DNA of 64,000 nt from Bin87 sp964347975 (GCA_964347975.1 CAYGAY010000017.1:1-64000); one strand, 5' to 3'. Positions 45,174 to 54,725 are shown, counted from the first letter of the stretch. Notes: a model not told the origin generated them from the sequence alone. Made by a program: numbers and translations.

Positions 45174-46670
45174 CTACACCCGCAATATTCCCCGTATGTG
45201 TAACTGTTGCTTGAGATATTCCATGCTGCGGTTGCCCTTGATGGCGTTGCAGGTATGGCACATCAGTTGCAGGTTGCCGATGGAATCCTGTCCGCCCCGG
45301 GAGCGTGGCGTGATGTGGTCAATCGTCAGCACGTGTAGGGGCAGTTTGTACTCGCACCCGGCGCAACGGCGGTTCTGGCTGGCGTACAGCAGTTCCCGGT
45401 CAGATTGAGGATTCGCCGGGCTGAGCAACGTGAGGTCGTTGCGCTGAGGCGGTTCCAACAACACAAACGGGGCCCAGTCCTCCCATGGCCTTTCGTCGTC
45501 GCCGTTCATTGGTATCTGCAATTCTCGTCTTGCCCGTTGCGTCAGCACTTCGGCGGCCTGGGGCAGTTTGTCAATGCCAATCCATTGGCGCCCCAGCTTT
45601 TCGGCGGCGATGCAAGCGGTGGCGCAGCCGCAGAACGGGTCCAGCACCAAATCGCCGGGGTTGGACGAGGCGCTGATGATGCGTTCCAGTAAGGCCAGCG
45701 GCTTTTGCGTACGCCATCCCGTGCGTTCTCGCGCGTGAGGGCCTATCGGGCGTATGTCAGTCCACTGGTTGGAAGGCACTTGGCCGGGATTCTCCGCAAG
45801 GTAACGCTTCAGGCTGGGCATACCATTGTTGGCTGGATGATAAATCAGCCCCGCTTCATCCAGGGCATCCAGCCGTGTCAGCGGGCTGGTGATGCTCCGG
45901 TATCTGGGAATGATGTTCGCCTCAATCCACGCTGCGTAACGTCCCCTCAAGGGAGCGTTCCACTGCCGGCCGCTTTGATTCGGGTCATGCCCTTGCCAGG
46001 GCTGACCGGTCTCCCCTGTGCCCAAGCGCGGAGCAGTGAGGTCCCCAAGACGATATTTCCCACGCTCGTCCTCGAAACGGTAGAACCGTTCCACATAATC
46101 GGGATCAAGAGGAACCCGAACGTTATCGGCGTTTATCCGGGTTTGCCGGCTATAGAATAGAATAATATCGCGCACTCTGCCGAAGTTCATGGCATCGTTG
46201 TGCGCGGAAGTTCTTTGCCAGCTGATTTCCGCGCGATAGTTCTGTTCCCCAAATACCGCATCCATAACGGTATGCAGGTAGTGGCCCGCCCGATCATCAC
46301 AGTGCAAATAGATGCCGCCCGTCGGTTTCAAGACCCGGTGCAGTTCCAGCAGCCGGATGCTCATAAACGTAAGGTAGCCGGCCATGCTCTCACCATGGGA
46401 AAGCCTGGCCCCATTGATTAGGTGAAACAGCGCCGGCAAGCGGTATTCGATCTCATCAATCCATTCCTCCTTCATATCGTCCAGCGTCCAGACGTCATCG
46501 AACTCCGCGCCCCGGGCCTCGCTGTCCAGCGGCGCGGCATAGGTCCGGTTGGAGTTGAAGGGCGGGTCGAGATAGATGAGGTCAACGCACTCGGAGTTGA
46601 TGCCCCGCAGGATGTCCAGGTTGTCGCCGGTGAAAATGGTGCGGCTGGGCACGTTGCAAGCGCTGGGCAT
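45174..46670 (-). CDS. DNA methyltransferase fused to a C-terminal HNH nuclease
   Basis: ATG 46670 with GGAGG 7 nt upstream. 498 residues. Residues ~10-385 are a beta-class DNA methyltransferase: motif IV DPPF (35-38, adenine or N4-cytosine type) before motif I LDPFCGCATACIAAE (343-357). Residues ~430-490 are an HNH nuclease with C436-x2-C439, Asp451-His452 in IDHITPRSRGG, and C471-x2-C474-N475. A single chain may both modify and cut DNA, or the HNH domain may nick modified or foreign DNA. No specificity subunit is nearby. Confidence 0.87.
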   Translation of the reverse strand: MPSACNVPSRTIFTGDNLDILRGINSECVDLIYLDPPFNSNRTYAAPLDSEARGAEFDDVWTLDDMKEEWIDEIEYRLPALFHLINGARLSHGESMAGYLTFMSIRLLELHRVLKPTGGIYLHCDDRAGHYLHTVMDAVFGEQNYRAEISWQRTSAHNDAMNFGRVRDIILFYSRQTRINADNVRVPLDPDYVERFYRFEDERGKYRLGDLTAPRLGTGETGQPWQGHDPNQSGRQWNAPLRGRYAAWIEANIIPRYRSITSPLTRLDALDEAGLIYHPANNGMPSLKRYLAENPGQVPSNQWTDIRPIGPHARERTGWRTQKPLALLERIISASSNPGDLVLDPFCGCATACIAAEKLGRQWIGIDKLPQAAEVLTQRARRELQIPMNGDDERPWEDWAPFVLLEPPQRNDLTLLSPANPQSDRELLYASQNRRCAGCEYKLPLHVLTIDHITPRSRGGQDSIGNLQLMCHTCNAIKGNRSMEYLKQQLHIRGILRV

Positions 46671-46841
46671 AGGATTACCTCCGGCGATGAGTCTAGCAGT
46701 CGCCAAAGAAGACGGGCAAGGTTGAGTGCGTCACCAAACTTGGTACTCCTCAAATGAGGATTAACGCCGAACAACTGCGGCGCAACGGCGCGGTTGTGAT
46801 ACGATTTCTATGGAAATTACGGATACCATTATTGGACGCTG

Positions 46842-47468
46842 ATGCAAACTGAAACCTCATATCTGACACAAATTCGGGGCGTGGAGCTGCTGCCCGGTGA
46901 GCGGATTGGAGCAATCCTGCACCAGGAGCGGGGGCTGATCGCCGAGCCGGCCGGTTCCGGGCGGCTGCTGGCGGCCACGAACCGCCGGGTCATCAGCGTG
47001 GCGGAGGACGGTCCTACGCGGGTGGCGCAGATGTACGCCATGGCCTCGGTCTGCGGCGTCGGCGTGCGCAGCGACGCGCGGCGCGGCCTCTCCTGGCTGC
47101 AATGGGCCGCGTTGGCAACCGGCGCGGTGGCAGCCTACCTGATCCTGGCGTACTGGCTGGTGGACCGGCTGCCCGGCGTAATCATACCGGTCATCAACCT
47201 GCACGCGGTGGCGGCCATCCTGGTGATACTGATCGCCCTGGCGGTCTGGCTGCTGTGGCGGAGCATGACCAATTCCGGCGGGAGCGTGGTACGTGTTGAG
47301 GGCGTGAACTGGTCTCTTGACGTTCCATGCGCCGCCGACTGCTACGAAGATTCGGTGGCCTTCGCCAGTATCCTGCTATTGATGCAACACAGGTCCGGGC
47401 AGCACGGCGCCGGTGGGCACAATCACTATCCGCAACGGACGGAACCGGCTCCCGTGGTAAAGCGTTAG
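46842..47468 (+). CDS. Two-span membrane protein with PH-like domains, unknown
   Basis: 208 residues. The N-terminal ~75 residues look like a small beta-rich domain (GERIGAILHQERGLIAEPAGSGRLLAATNRRVISV) similar to bacterial PH domains. Two membrane spans follow (about 85-110 and 117-142), then a short second beta segment and a polar His-rich tail. Its end overlaps the convergent RidA gene by 4 nt. Function unknown. Confidence 0.6.
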   Translation: MQTETSYLTQIRGVELLPGERIGAILHQERGLIAEPAGSGRLLAATNRRVISVAEDGPTRVAQMYAMASVCGVGVRSDARRGLSWLQWAALATGAVAAYLILAYWLVDRLPGVIIPVINLHAVAAILVILIALAVWLLWRSMTNSGGSVVRVEGVNWSLDVPCAADCYEDSVAFASILLLMQHRSGQHGAGGHNHYPQRTEPAPVVKR

Positions 47469-47935
47469 TCGCCGCCGTCCACTTCGATAACGCAGTCGCA
47501 GATGACGGCGGTGTCGCCGGGCAGCGCGGCCATGCCAGGGGCGGAACGGGCATGACGCCCCCGGTCGCCGTAGAGGGCAACGAACAGGTCGGACGCGCCG
47601 TCCACCACCGCCGCCTGCTGGTTGAAAGACGGGTCGCTGTTGACCATGCCCACCACCTTCAGGATGCGCGTTACCCGGTCGAGGTCGCCCAACTCCGCTT
47701 TCATGCGGGCCAGCAGGTTGAGGGCGGCCCATTTTGCCGCTTCGTAGCCTTGCTCCGTCGTCAGATCGGCGCCGAGCTTGCCGGATATGCGCTCTCCCGT
47801 CGCCATGCGGGAGCCGACGCCGGCCAGCCACATGACGTTGCCGCTGCGGGCGAGGGGGAGGTAGTTGCCGACGGGATCGGGTGGGGGCGGCAGTTCGATA
47901 TTCATCTCGTTCAGCTTTGCTTCAACTTCGGCCAT
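47465..47935 (-). CDS. RidA/YjgF-family protein
   Basis: ATG 47935 chosen by GGAGG 9 nt upstream. 156 residues: GNYLPLARSGNVMWLAGVG, EQGYEAAKWAALNLLARMKAELGDLDRVTRILKVVGMV, FVALYGDRGRHARSAPGMAALPGDTAVICDCVIEVD. It is the trimeric RidA fold of the branch (YjgH/RutC-like) with an N-terminal extension. The Arg that binds the imine carboxylate in true RidA may correspond to HARSAPG. Likely role: deaminase of reactive imines or related compounds. Confidence 0.87.
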   Translation of the reverse strand: MAEVEAKLNEMNIELPPPPDPVGNYLPLARSGNVMWLAGVGSRMATGERISGKLGADLTTEQGYEAAKWAALNLLARMKAELGDLDRVTRILKVVGMVNSDPSFNQQAAVVDGASDLFVALYGDRGRHARSAPGMAALPGDTAVICDCVIEVDGGD

Positions 47936-48083
47936 GTCGGTTCGCCTCCGGGGCCTATTGTCAGAAACGGGATTTTCCAAGATTATTGGGATGCCCAGGA
48001 TTGGGAACATCTTGAGGGGATCCCTGAAATCCGGTAAATACCGCTTCAGATGGTTACTTTACACAAAAAGGGAGACTTTGCCG

Positions 48084-48461
48084 ATGAACATTCAGACTTT
48101 GGAGCAGAGCCCACAGAACCACCGGGGCGGGCAGGTATCGCACCTGCTCCTGGCATCAGGCCAGTTTGGGTCGGAGAAGCTGGCCGTAACCTGGGTTGAA
48201 GGGGAACCGGGCAGCGAGCAGGCCGTCCACTCCCACCAGGGGCGGGAGCAGGTGTACGTGATCGTCCAGGGGCGCGGCGCGATGCGGGTCGGAGACGAGG
48301 TGGAGGAAGTCGCGGCGGGCACGATGGTTCTGGTGCCGCCGGGAACCGACCACTCCATCCGCAACGTCGGGGAGGAAAGACTGATCTACGTTTCAGCCAC
48401 CGCTCCGCCCTTCGCCATGCAGGAAGGAAACACCAACTGGACTGCCCCGGCGGGACGGTAG
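48084..48461 (+). CDS. Cupin_2-domain protein
   Basis: ATG 48084, AAGGGAG about 9 nt upstream. 125 residues, single cupin: motif 1 EQAVHSHQGREQVYVIVQGRG and motif 2 GTMVLVPPGTDHSIRNVG, both with the His/Glu metal ligands. It is divergent from the RidA gene. Probably a small-molecule isomerase, dioxygenase-like or binding protein. Confidence 0.85.
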   Translation: MNIQTLEQSPQNHRGGQVSHLLLASGQFGSEKLAVTWVEGEPGSEQAVHSHQGREQVYVIVQGRGAMRVGDEVEEVAAGTMVLVPPGTDHSIRNVGEERLIYVSATAPPFAMQEGNTNWTAPAGR

Positions 48462-48490
48462 CGGGAGATTGGCCGGCGACGGGCCGGCCC

Positions 48491-48817
48491 GTGTTACAAT
48501 CGTCGCGCTCCCAGCTCCCACCGGAGAGCTGTGCGGCAAATCGTGGCCGAAGGGTGGTTGAATTGCAGATTTTTGGAAGAGGCGCCGGCGTCGCTCTGAC
48601 TTCCGCGGTATTCTGGCTGGCGTCCCTGGCCGTGATACTCGCCGGCGGCTATGTGGTCGCCGTAGGCACGCCGTGCCTCTGCGCGGACGTGAACGGCCTC
48701 ATGCTCGGCGGCGGACTGGTTATGATCATCGCCGGGGCTGCGATGCTGCTCTGGTCCAAAGAATTGGCTCGCCTCCTGATCGACAAGCTGACCAGCCTGG
48801 CGGCTCAAGAAAAGTAA
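48491..48817 (+). CDS. Small two-span membrane protein
   Basis: 108 residues as an open frame; the real start may be the TTG near 48563 (LQIFGRGAG). Two spans (VFWLASLAVILAGGYVVAV and LMLGGGLVMIIAGAAMLLW) with a Cys pair (PCLCAD) between them. No family recognised. Confidence 0.45.
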   Translation: MLQSSRSQLPPESCAANRGRRVVELQIFGRGAGVALTSAVFWLASLAVILAGGYVVAVGTPCLCADVNGLMLGGGLVMIIAGAAMLLWSKELARLLIDKLTSLAAQEK

Positions 48818-48875
48818 CTTTACCCCGAGCCGTCGGCCTTTGCCGGATTCAAGGCGCATAGGTGGGGGGCGATGG

Positions 48876-49931
48876 CTACTCCAGCTGCCGTAGCCTGGGG
48901 TCCAGAGCATCCCTCAGCCAGTCCCCGAACAGGTTCAGGGACAGCACGGTCAGGAATATTGCCAGCCCGGGCAGCGTTGAAATCCACCACGCGATTGCGA
49001 TCCGGTCCCGGCCCTCGGAGAGCATGGACCCCCAGGCCGGCGTCGGAGGCGGCACGCCGGCTCCCAGGAAGCTGAGGGCGGCCTCCAGCAGGATGACCAC
49101 GCCCACCAGCAGGGTTGCCACCACGATCACGCTGTTGGCTATCCCCGGCAGGATGTGGACTAACATGATGCGAAGCGTCCCGGCCCCGGCCACGCGGGCC
49201 AATGCGACGTAGTCCGCGGTCTTGACGCGCAGCACCTCCCCCCGCACCACGCGGGTGAAGAGCGGCCAGATAGCTATCGCCATTATTACGATGATCAACT
49301 GGAAGGATGGTCCGAGGGCGACCACCAATACCAGGGCGACCAGGATCAGAGGGAGGGCAAGTATGATGTCCACCATGCGCATTACGACTTCGTCGATCCA
49401 CCCGCCGTACCACCCGGCGGTCAGGCCGAGCAGCGTGCCCATGGTACCGCCCACCAGCAGCGTTAGACCGGCCATCACCAGAGAAACGCGCGCGCCGTAG
49501 ATGATCCTGGTGAACAGATCACGCCCCAGGTGGTCGGTGCCCAGGATATACAGCGTATCGATGCCCTCTCGGACAACGACATCCAGTTTATCGCCGACAA
49601 CCGCGTTGGGATCGATCTGTTTGGCGCTGTATTCGGTGATCTGTGTTTTCTGTTTTCCGATATCGCTGGGGTTGATTACCTCTACCACCTCTTTGGTTAC
49701 TATCACGGGCGGAACCGGCTCGTACGCCCAGAAGCCCGGTTGCAGACGGTGGTTCGGGTCCCCGACATTCGGATCGTAGGGGGATATCCAGTCGGCGGTG
49801 ATTCCGGCGACCACTACCGACGTCAGGACAAGCACCGGAATGATCAGCACCGGGCGGCGCCAGCGGGCGATGGCCCGGAGGGCCCGCACGATGGCGGGTT
49901 GGGAGGGAGACAAAACTGTAGCGTTGGCCAT
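48876..49931 (-). CDS. ABC transporter permease, DppC-type with enlarged periplasmic loop (set 3)
   Basis: 351 residues, about 55 longer than the other DppC proteins here. The extra part lies between the first span and GTDHLGRDLFTRIIYGAR (about residues 60-128) and contains VTKEVVEVINPSDIG and KQIDPNAVVGDKLDVVV. The rest is normal: EAA loop EVLRVKTADYVALARVAG and C-terminal GDWLRDALDPRLR. The loop could contact the SBP. It is last in the SBP-(4-TM)-DppB-DppC operon; no ATPase gene. Confidence 0.9.
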   Translation of the reverse strand: MANATVLSPSQPAIVRALRAIARWRRPVLIIPVLVLTSVVVAGITADWISPYDPNVGDPNHRLQPGFWAYEPVPPVIVTKEVVEVINPSDIGKQKTQITEYSAKQIDPNAVVGDKLDVVVREGIDTLYILGTDHLGRDLFTRIIYGARVSLVMAGLTLLVGGTMGTLLGLTAGWYGGWIDEVVMRMVDIILALPLILVALVLVVALGPSFQLIIVIMAIAIWPLFTRVVRGEVLRVKTADYVALARVAGAGTLRIMLVHILPGIANSVIVVATLLVGVVILLEAALSFLGAGVPPPTPAWGSMLSEGRDRIAIAWWISTLPGLAIFLTVLSLNLFGDWLRDALDPRLRQLE

Positions 49932-49961
49932 TTGGCTTCTCCGGGCCTGATCTGGAAAGGC

Positions 49962-49993
49962 GGCGCCGCGGCGTGGCGGGGGCCCGCGGCGCC
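49962..49993. repeat. Strong inverted repeat between dppB- and dppC-type genes (set 3)
   Basis: GGCGCCGCGG (49962-49971) / CCGCGGCGCC (49984-49993), a 10-bp perfect stem with a 12-nt loop in the intergenic leader of the DppC-type gene. It may stabilise or attenuate the transcript. Confidence 0.55.
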
Positions 49994-50012
49994 GGCTGAG
50001 GATCCGTGTTTC

Positions 50013-50933
50013 CTACAAGTATCGGATTCTGGGGTCGATGTAAGCGTAGAGTATGTCAACAATCAACGCGATGAATACATACCCCAACGTGAACATGATG
50101 GTCAGCCCCTGGATCAGCGGGTAGTCGGAAGACCAGAGGGCCTGCACGGCCAATTGGCCCATTCCCGGCCAGGCGAATACCAGTTCGGTGGTGATGGAGC
50201 CGGTAAGGATAGCCGGCATGGATACTCCGGCCAGGGTCAACGGCGGTATCAGGGCGTTGCGAAAGGCGTGTTTCCAGATAATCGCCCGGCCGGGCAAGCC
50301 TTTGGCGCGGGCCAGTTTGATGTATTCCGAGTCCAGGGTGTCCAGCATTGCCGAGCGCATCAACCGCAGGCTGCCCGCCAGGAATCCGCCCCAGGCCAGG
50401 GTGATTGTGGGGAGTATGAAGCTGTTCCAGTCCTGCCTTCCGGAAGGAGGCACCCACCCCAGGTACACGGCAAAGAAGAAGATGAACATGATGCCCAGCC
50501 AGAAAGACGGCGCCGCCTGTCCGATCAGGGCCACGGCTCTCCCGACCTGGTCCAGAGCGCTGCCCCGCAGGACTGCGGACATCACACCGAGGGGTATGCC
50601 GACGATGAGGGCGAGCAGGAAGGCGGCCCCGCCCAGCTGGAGCGTTGCCGGGATTTTTTCGGCGACTACCTCCAGCACCGGCCGGCGCTGGCTGATTGAC
50701 TCGCCGAAATCACCGCGCAGCACGCCGGACATGAAAATTGCGTACTGGTGATAGAGGGGCTTGTTCAGCCCCAACTCTTCACCCAGCAACTCCCATTGTT
50801 CCTGGGTGGCATGATCGTCCAGGAGCAGCGATCTGGGGTCCCCGCCCACCCGCGCCATGACGAAGATGATCATCGACACCGCGAGGAGGGTGATAATCAT
50901 CAGGAAAAATCGGCGTACCAAAAACCGTTGCAT
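50013..50933 (-). CDS. ABC transporter permease, DppB-type (set 3)
   Basis: 306 residues: MQRFLVRRFFLMIITLLAV start, six spans, an EAA-loop region (KLARAKGLPGRAIIWKHAFRNALIPP) and the C-terminus DILYAYIDPRIRYL. It pairs with the DppC-type protein encoded 81 bp downstream. Confidence 0.92.
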   Translation of the reverse strand: MQRFLVRRFFLMIITLLAVSMIIFVMARVGGDPRSLLLDDHATQEQWELLGEELGLNKPLYHQYAIFMSGVLRGDFGESISQRRPVLEVVAEKIPATLQLGGAAFLLALIVGIPLGVMSAVLRGSALDQVGRAVALIGQAAPSFWLGIMFIFFFAVYLGWVPPSGRQDWNSFILPTITLAWGGFLAGSLRLMRSAMLDTLDSEYIKLARAKGLPGRAIIWKHAFRNALIPPLTLAGVSMPAILTGSITTELVFAWPGMGQLAVQALWSSDYPLIQGLTIMFTLGYVFIALIVDILYAYIDPRIRYL

Positions 50934-50976
50934 GTCAAGTTCCCAGCGTCAAATGTTCAGATGCGTTCAACCCGGT

Positions 50977-51411
50977 TTAGCGCCGGTAGGTGACGATTTC
51001 TCTCACTACGCCGAGCAGAAAGGTTCCCAGGTTGGCTGCCACGGCCGCGCCCAACGCCGCGTGGGAGAAGGCGTTGACGGGCGGATCGGAACAGCACTTG
51101 ATCTCCTGGTTCAGCGCGTATTCGTACCCCAACCAGGCCCCGGCAATCCCGCCCGCAAGTCCCGTGGCTCCAATCACCAAGAGCACCGGCAAAGAATTGC
51201 CGTCCAGGCGCAGCCAGGCCAGGGAGCCGCCCTGGCCGGCCCCAACTGCGGCGCCGGCCAGGAACATTGCATCCCGAAGCAGCTTGGATGAGGTGTCAGT
51301 AAAGAAATAGTACAGGCCCCACGCGACCCATACTCCCACGTAGCTGAGCGCGAGGGCTATCAGAAACCCAAGCCCGGCGCGCCCAGCGATTGTGAAGATG
51401 GTTGCCGTCAA
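50977..51411 (-). CDS. Four-span membrane protein inside ABC operon, unknown
   Basis: 144 residues with about four Gly/Ala-rich spans and a short exposed loop holding a CC pair (EIKCCSDPP). It lies between the SBP gene and the permease gene of set 3, same strand, so it is likely co-transcribed. It is absent from the other sets. No family recognised; a role in the importer is only suggested by position. Confidence 0.6.
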   Translation of the reverse strand: MTATIFTIAGRAGLGFLIALALSYVGVWVAWGLYYFFTDTSSKLLRDAMFLAGAAVGAGQGGSLAWLRLDGNSLPVLLVIGATGLAGGIAGAWLGYEYALNQEIKCCSDPPVNAFSHAALGAAVAANLGTFLLGVVREIVTYRR

Positions 51412-51467
51412 GCCAACTTACGGCCGGAGCCGAAGCCATCCCGATACTCTCTGACGCCCTCTCGACC

Positions 51468-53354
51468 TTACTGAGTGAGGTTGGGAGCGTACTCGAACCC
51501 GGTCAGGTCCCGCGTTTCGGCGTAGTTCAGGTGTTCGTTCCAGGGCGCCGTGTCCCCGTTCAGGGCAAATACCTGGTTCTGAGCATAGAGGCCAAACGTG
51601 ATGGCGTTGTCGTACATGAACTTCGCAGCTTCGACCATGATCGCGTACCGCGCTTCGTCGTCAACGGTGCCCTGGGCTTCGTTCATCAGATCCGTAAGAA
51701 TCGGGTGATCCATGCCGAAGTTCCAGGCGCTTTCGTGGTTGAAAGCGGTGGACCACCGGTCCAGGGGATCAACCGCCACGTGGGTGTGCTGGTACGCCTG
51801 GTTGTAGGTGCGGGTCACGATGCCCGGGCGGAAGGTCTTGTAGGGCAGGTTCTGCTGGTTAGCCTTGACGCCGATCTGGGCCCACATCTGGGCGATGGCG
51901 GAAGTTACTTCCAGGTAATTCGAGCCGCCCAAGGGCGTGAGGGTGATTTCAAACCCCTCGGGATAGCCCGCCTCGGCGAGCAGTTGCTTGGATTTCTCAG
52001 GATTGAACTCCCACTGCCGATACTCCGCCGGCAGCTTGTCCAGGTGGAAGGCCCACGCCGGCAGGGAGTCGGGGATTGCCTCTCCACTCAGCAGCGTATC
52101 CGATATTGTCTGGCGGTCGATGGCAATGGACAGGGCCCTTCGCACCTTGGCGGCCTTTTGCCATTCCTCGGAAGCGGGGTCCGGATTGCCGGAAATCCAG
52201 GGCAAAGAAGGATCGAAGCCGGGGACTCTTTCGATGTGTTCCGGCGTGCGTGAGCCGTCAGGGTTCACTCCCACGTAGTAGTTGCCATAGAAGGCCATAC
52301 TCACGCCGCTGCCGCCGGCTATCCTCACGAAGCTGGTGCCTGGGTGGTCCGTCACTGCGGCGATGGAGTCCAGGTTCATTTCCATTGCCGTGAGTCCGTC
52401 GGTGAGGAAGTTGGCCACACGGGTAGACTCCTCGGGAATGTGCAGCCATCTCAGTTCGGCAAACTCGGGGGTCTTGCGCCAGTGGTCTTCGACCGCGGCC
52501 CACCGGGTGAACTGGTCGCTCTGGTGCTCCTGGAATTCCCACGGGCTGGTTCCGGCGATGTTTCGGCTCGCCGCGTCGACCCCCACCTCTTCGAGTTGTT
52601 TTTTGCTGATGATGTTGACATGGGGGCGAGCAAGCAGACCCAGGGTGTCGTACTGCGGCGTCCCGGTGTTCACCTCGATGGTGTACTGGTCGATGGCCCT
52701 GGCCCGCCCTTCGTCGATAACGTCGGTAACGGTCGTACCTTCCTTGACGTCTCCGCCAAGCCCCCAGATCCGGCGGATATGGGTGTTGAACGCCACGCGG
52801 GAGCTCTCGCCGCCGCTGATCATCAAGCTCCACAGCACGCCTTCCGCATCCAGTTCCCCGTAGCCCTTATGGAACTGGGCGCCTTCCACCAACTTGAACG
52901 TCCAGGTGACGCCGTCCGGAGCAACGCTCCATTCCTTGAACAGCCAGGGAACAATTTCCTTGTCTTCATTCATGTAAAGCAAAGTCTCGGCGGTGGTGTA
53001 GCCGTTATGGTGATACCCGGCTCCTTCCGTGACCGTTGGGAAAACGTGGAACGGGGCGACGAGAGGCAGTCCGAACGTCAAAGTTCCTCTGGGTTCCATC
53101 ACGTCCGAGGCTTGCGGCATGGCCGTAGGTTCGGGAACGGCGGTGGCCGCGGCTTTTGCCTCCCCGGAACCCGCTCCCGAACTCGCGGCGGTAGCGCTTT
53201 CTGCCGTAGCCGCAGCGGGCGCCTCGGTTGCCGGCGGCGCCGGCGCCGCGGCGGGCGCTTCCTCCGCTGTTCCGCAAGCTACCGCCACGATCAGGACGAG
53301 AGCCAGCGGAGCGAGACCGAGCAGCCGGGGTGATGGTAGCCAGCGGTGTCTCAT
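51468..53354 (-). CDS. ABC transporter substrate-binding lipoprotein, family 5 (set 3)
   Basis: ATG 53354 with GGAGG 8 nt upstream. 628 residues. Lipobox VAVAC|GT, an Ala/Glu/Pro-rich tether, then SBP_bac_5 features (WLFKEWSVAPDGVTWTFKLVEGAQFHKGYGELDAEGVLWSL region; VRRALSIAIDRQTI; SKQLLAEAGYPEGFEITLTP). It collects a peptide-like ligand for the set 3 permeases. Confidence 0.92.
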   Translation of the reverse strand: MRHRWLPSPRLLGLAPLALVLIVAVACGTAEEAPAAAPAPPATEAPAAATAESATAASSGAGSGEAKAAATAVPEPTAMPQASDVMEPRGTLTFGLPLVAPFHVFPTVTEGAGYHHNGYTTAETLLYMNEDKEIVPWLFKEWSVAPDGVTWTFKLVEGAQFHKGYGELDAEGVLWSLMISGGESSRVAFNTHIRRIWGLGGDVKEGTTVTDVIDEGRARAIDQYTIEVNTGTPQYDTLGLLARPHVNIISKKQLEEVGVDAASRNIAGTSPWEFQEHQSDQFTRWAAVEDHWRKTPEFAELRWLHIPEESTRVANFLTDGLTAMEMNLDSIAAVTDHPGTSFVRIAGGSGVSMAFYGNYYVGVNPDGSRTPEHIERVPGFDPSLPWISGNPDPASEEWQKAAKVRRALSIAIDRQTISDTLLSGEAIPDSLPAWAFHLDKLPAEYRQWEFNPEKSKQLLAEAGYPEGFEITLTPLGGSNYLEVTSAIAQMWAQIGVKANQQNLPYKTFRPGIVTRTYNQAYQHTHVAVDPLDRWSTAFNHESAWNFGMDHPILTDLMNEAQGTVDDEARYAIMVEAAKFMYDNAITFGLYAQNQVFALNGDTAPWNEHLNYAETRDLTGFEYAPNLTQ

Positions 53355-53584
53355 AATCAGAACCTCCGAATTCCGAAGAAATTGGGGCAGCTCACTGTGC
53401 CATTTCGCAGTTCGCCCCATCCTGGCCAATGCCGGCGCTGTTGTACCTCCGTCGGCATTGATAAGGGTTAACCCTATGCTGGGGTTGCTATGCGCGAAAT
53501 TTAGACTGCCCTGAAAGAACCTAACGCAAAATACAGGGCAATCCGCGGCGAGTCAAGCACATTATCATCCTCTCATCCTCACGC

Positions 53585-53725
53585 GTACCTACTTGGTGAT
53601 TGCGAGGAGCGAAGCCTGATCTTGCGCAAATCGGGCAATCTCGCCGGCTGAGCGACGGGTCCTTCGACAACGAGATTGCCGCCCCCGTATCAAGTACGGG
53701 GTCGCAATGACAAGGGGGGGGGTAC
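53585..53725. mobile_element. MITE-like element (full copy B)
   Basis: About 141 bp, bounded by GTACCTAC and GGGGGGTAC, with GATTGCGAGGAGCGAAGC at the left, an interior nearly identical to copy A (ATCGGGCAATCTCG, CTGAGCGACGG-TCCTTCG-CAACGAGATTGCC) and GTCGCAATGACAAGG at the right. The right arm carries an extra small hairpin (CCCCGTATCAAGTACGGGG). A CGTTCCTGCGCAAGCGGGAATGACGG hairpin lies at 53771-53796. No gene lies in 53430-53815. Confidence 0.72.
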
Positions 53726-53815
53726 GCGAAGCGCCTTGTCAGCGCCGGCGGGGCCTTTTCCGAGACCATCCGTCGTTCCTGCGCAAGCGGGAATGACGGA
53801 AAATGTCAGCACAGC

Positions 53816-54718
53816 CTAAAGTTGCCGCAGCTTGGGATCCAACCGGTCCCTCAGCCAGTCGCCGAACAGGTTGAACGCGATCACGACCATCGTAATCGCA
53901 ACGCCGGGGATTATGGAGATCCACCACGCGGTGGCGACCTTGGCCCGTCCGTCGGCGACCATCTGACCCCAGGACGGGGTGGGCGGGGGAATGCCGGCGC
54001 CAAGGAAACTGAGGGACGCTTCGGTCAGGATCACCAGCCCGACGTGCAGCGTCAGCATGACCATGAACGAGTTGAGCACATTGGGCATTATGTGGACGAA
54101 CATGATCCGGGCGCCGGAGCAGCCGTGGACGTGCGCCAGCGCGACGAAGTCGTTGTCCTTGAGCCCCAGCACCTCGCCTCGCGTAACCCGCGCGAACCTG
54201 GCCCACAGGATGAGGGTTACGGCGAGAACGACCGTCTGTAATCCCTGCCCCATCGTTACTGCTAACAATAAGGCGAAGAGGATTGTCGGGAAGGCAAGGG
54301 TGGCGTCCACCGCCCGCATGATGAAGGTGTCTGTCTTGCCTCCCGCGTACCCGGAAATTAATCCCAGGACACCCCCGATGGCGCCCCCGGCTAGAAGAGC
54401 CGTGGAGGCCACGATCAGACTGACTCGAGCGCCGTGGATCAATCGGCTGAGGATGTCGCGGCCCAGGATATCGGTTCCCAGGAGATACTTGGCAGTACCC
54501 GCTTCCTGCCACGCGGGAGGGCGGAGCTTGTCGCGCAGCGACTGTTTGGTCGGGGAATGCGGAGCGATGAGTGGGGCGAATATGGCTGCGAACACCATGA
54601 GCGCGATGATGACCACGGGAATCCAGGGGAGCCGCTTCAGTTCATACTTTAATCGCTCCTGCCGAGCGCTCGGCGCCTGGAGCACTTGCGCGCTGGTATC
54701 TGCCCGGTCGGTGGCCAT
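53816..54718 (-). CDS. ABC transporter permease, DppC-type (set 4)
   Basis: 300 residues; AGGAG 4 nt before the ATG. GTDILGRDILSRLIHGAR after the first span, EAA loop EVLGLKDNDFVALAHVHG, C-terminal GDWLRDRLDPKLRQL. It starts 7 bp after the DppB-type stop, so the two are translationally linked. Confidence 0.92.
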   Translation of the reverse strand: MATDRADTSAQVLQAPSARQERLKYELKRLPWIPVVIIALMVFAAIFAPLIAPHSPTKQSLRDKLRPPAWQEAGTAKYLLGTDILGRDILSRLIHGARVSLIVASTALLAGGAIGGVLGLISGYAGGKTDTFIMRAVDATLAFPTILFALLLAVTMGQGLQTVVLAVTLILWARFARVTRGEVLGLKDNDFVALAHVHGCSGARIMFVHIMPNVLNSFMVMLTLHVGLVILTEASLSFLGAGIPPPTPSWGQMVADGRAKVATAWWISIIPGVAITMVVIAFNLFGDWLRDRLDPKLRQL

Positions 54719-54725
54719 ATCGCTC

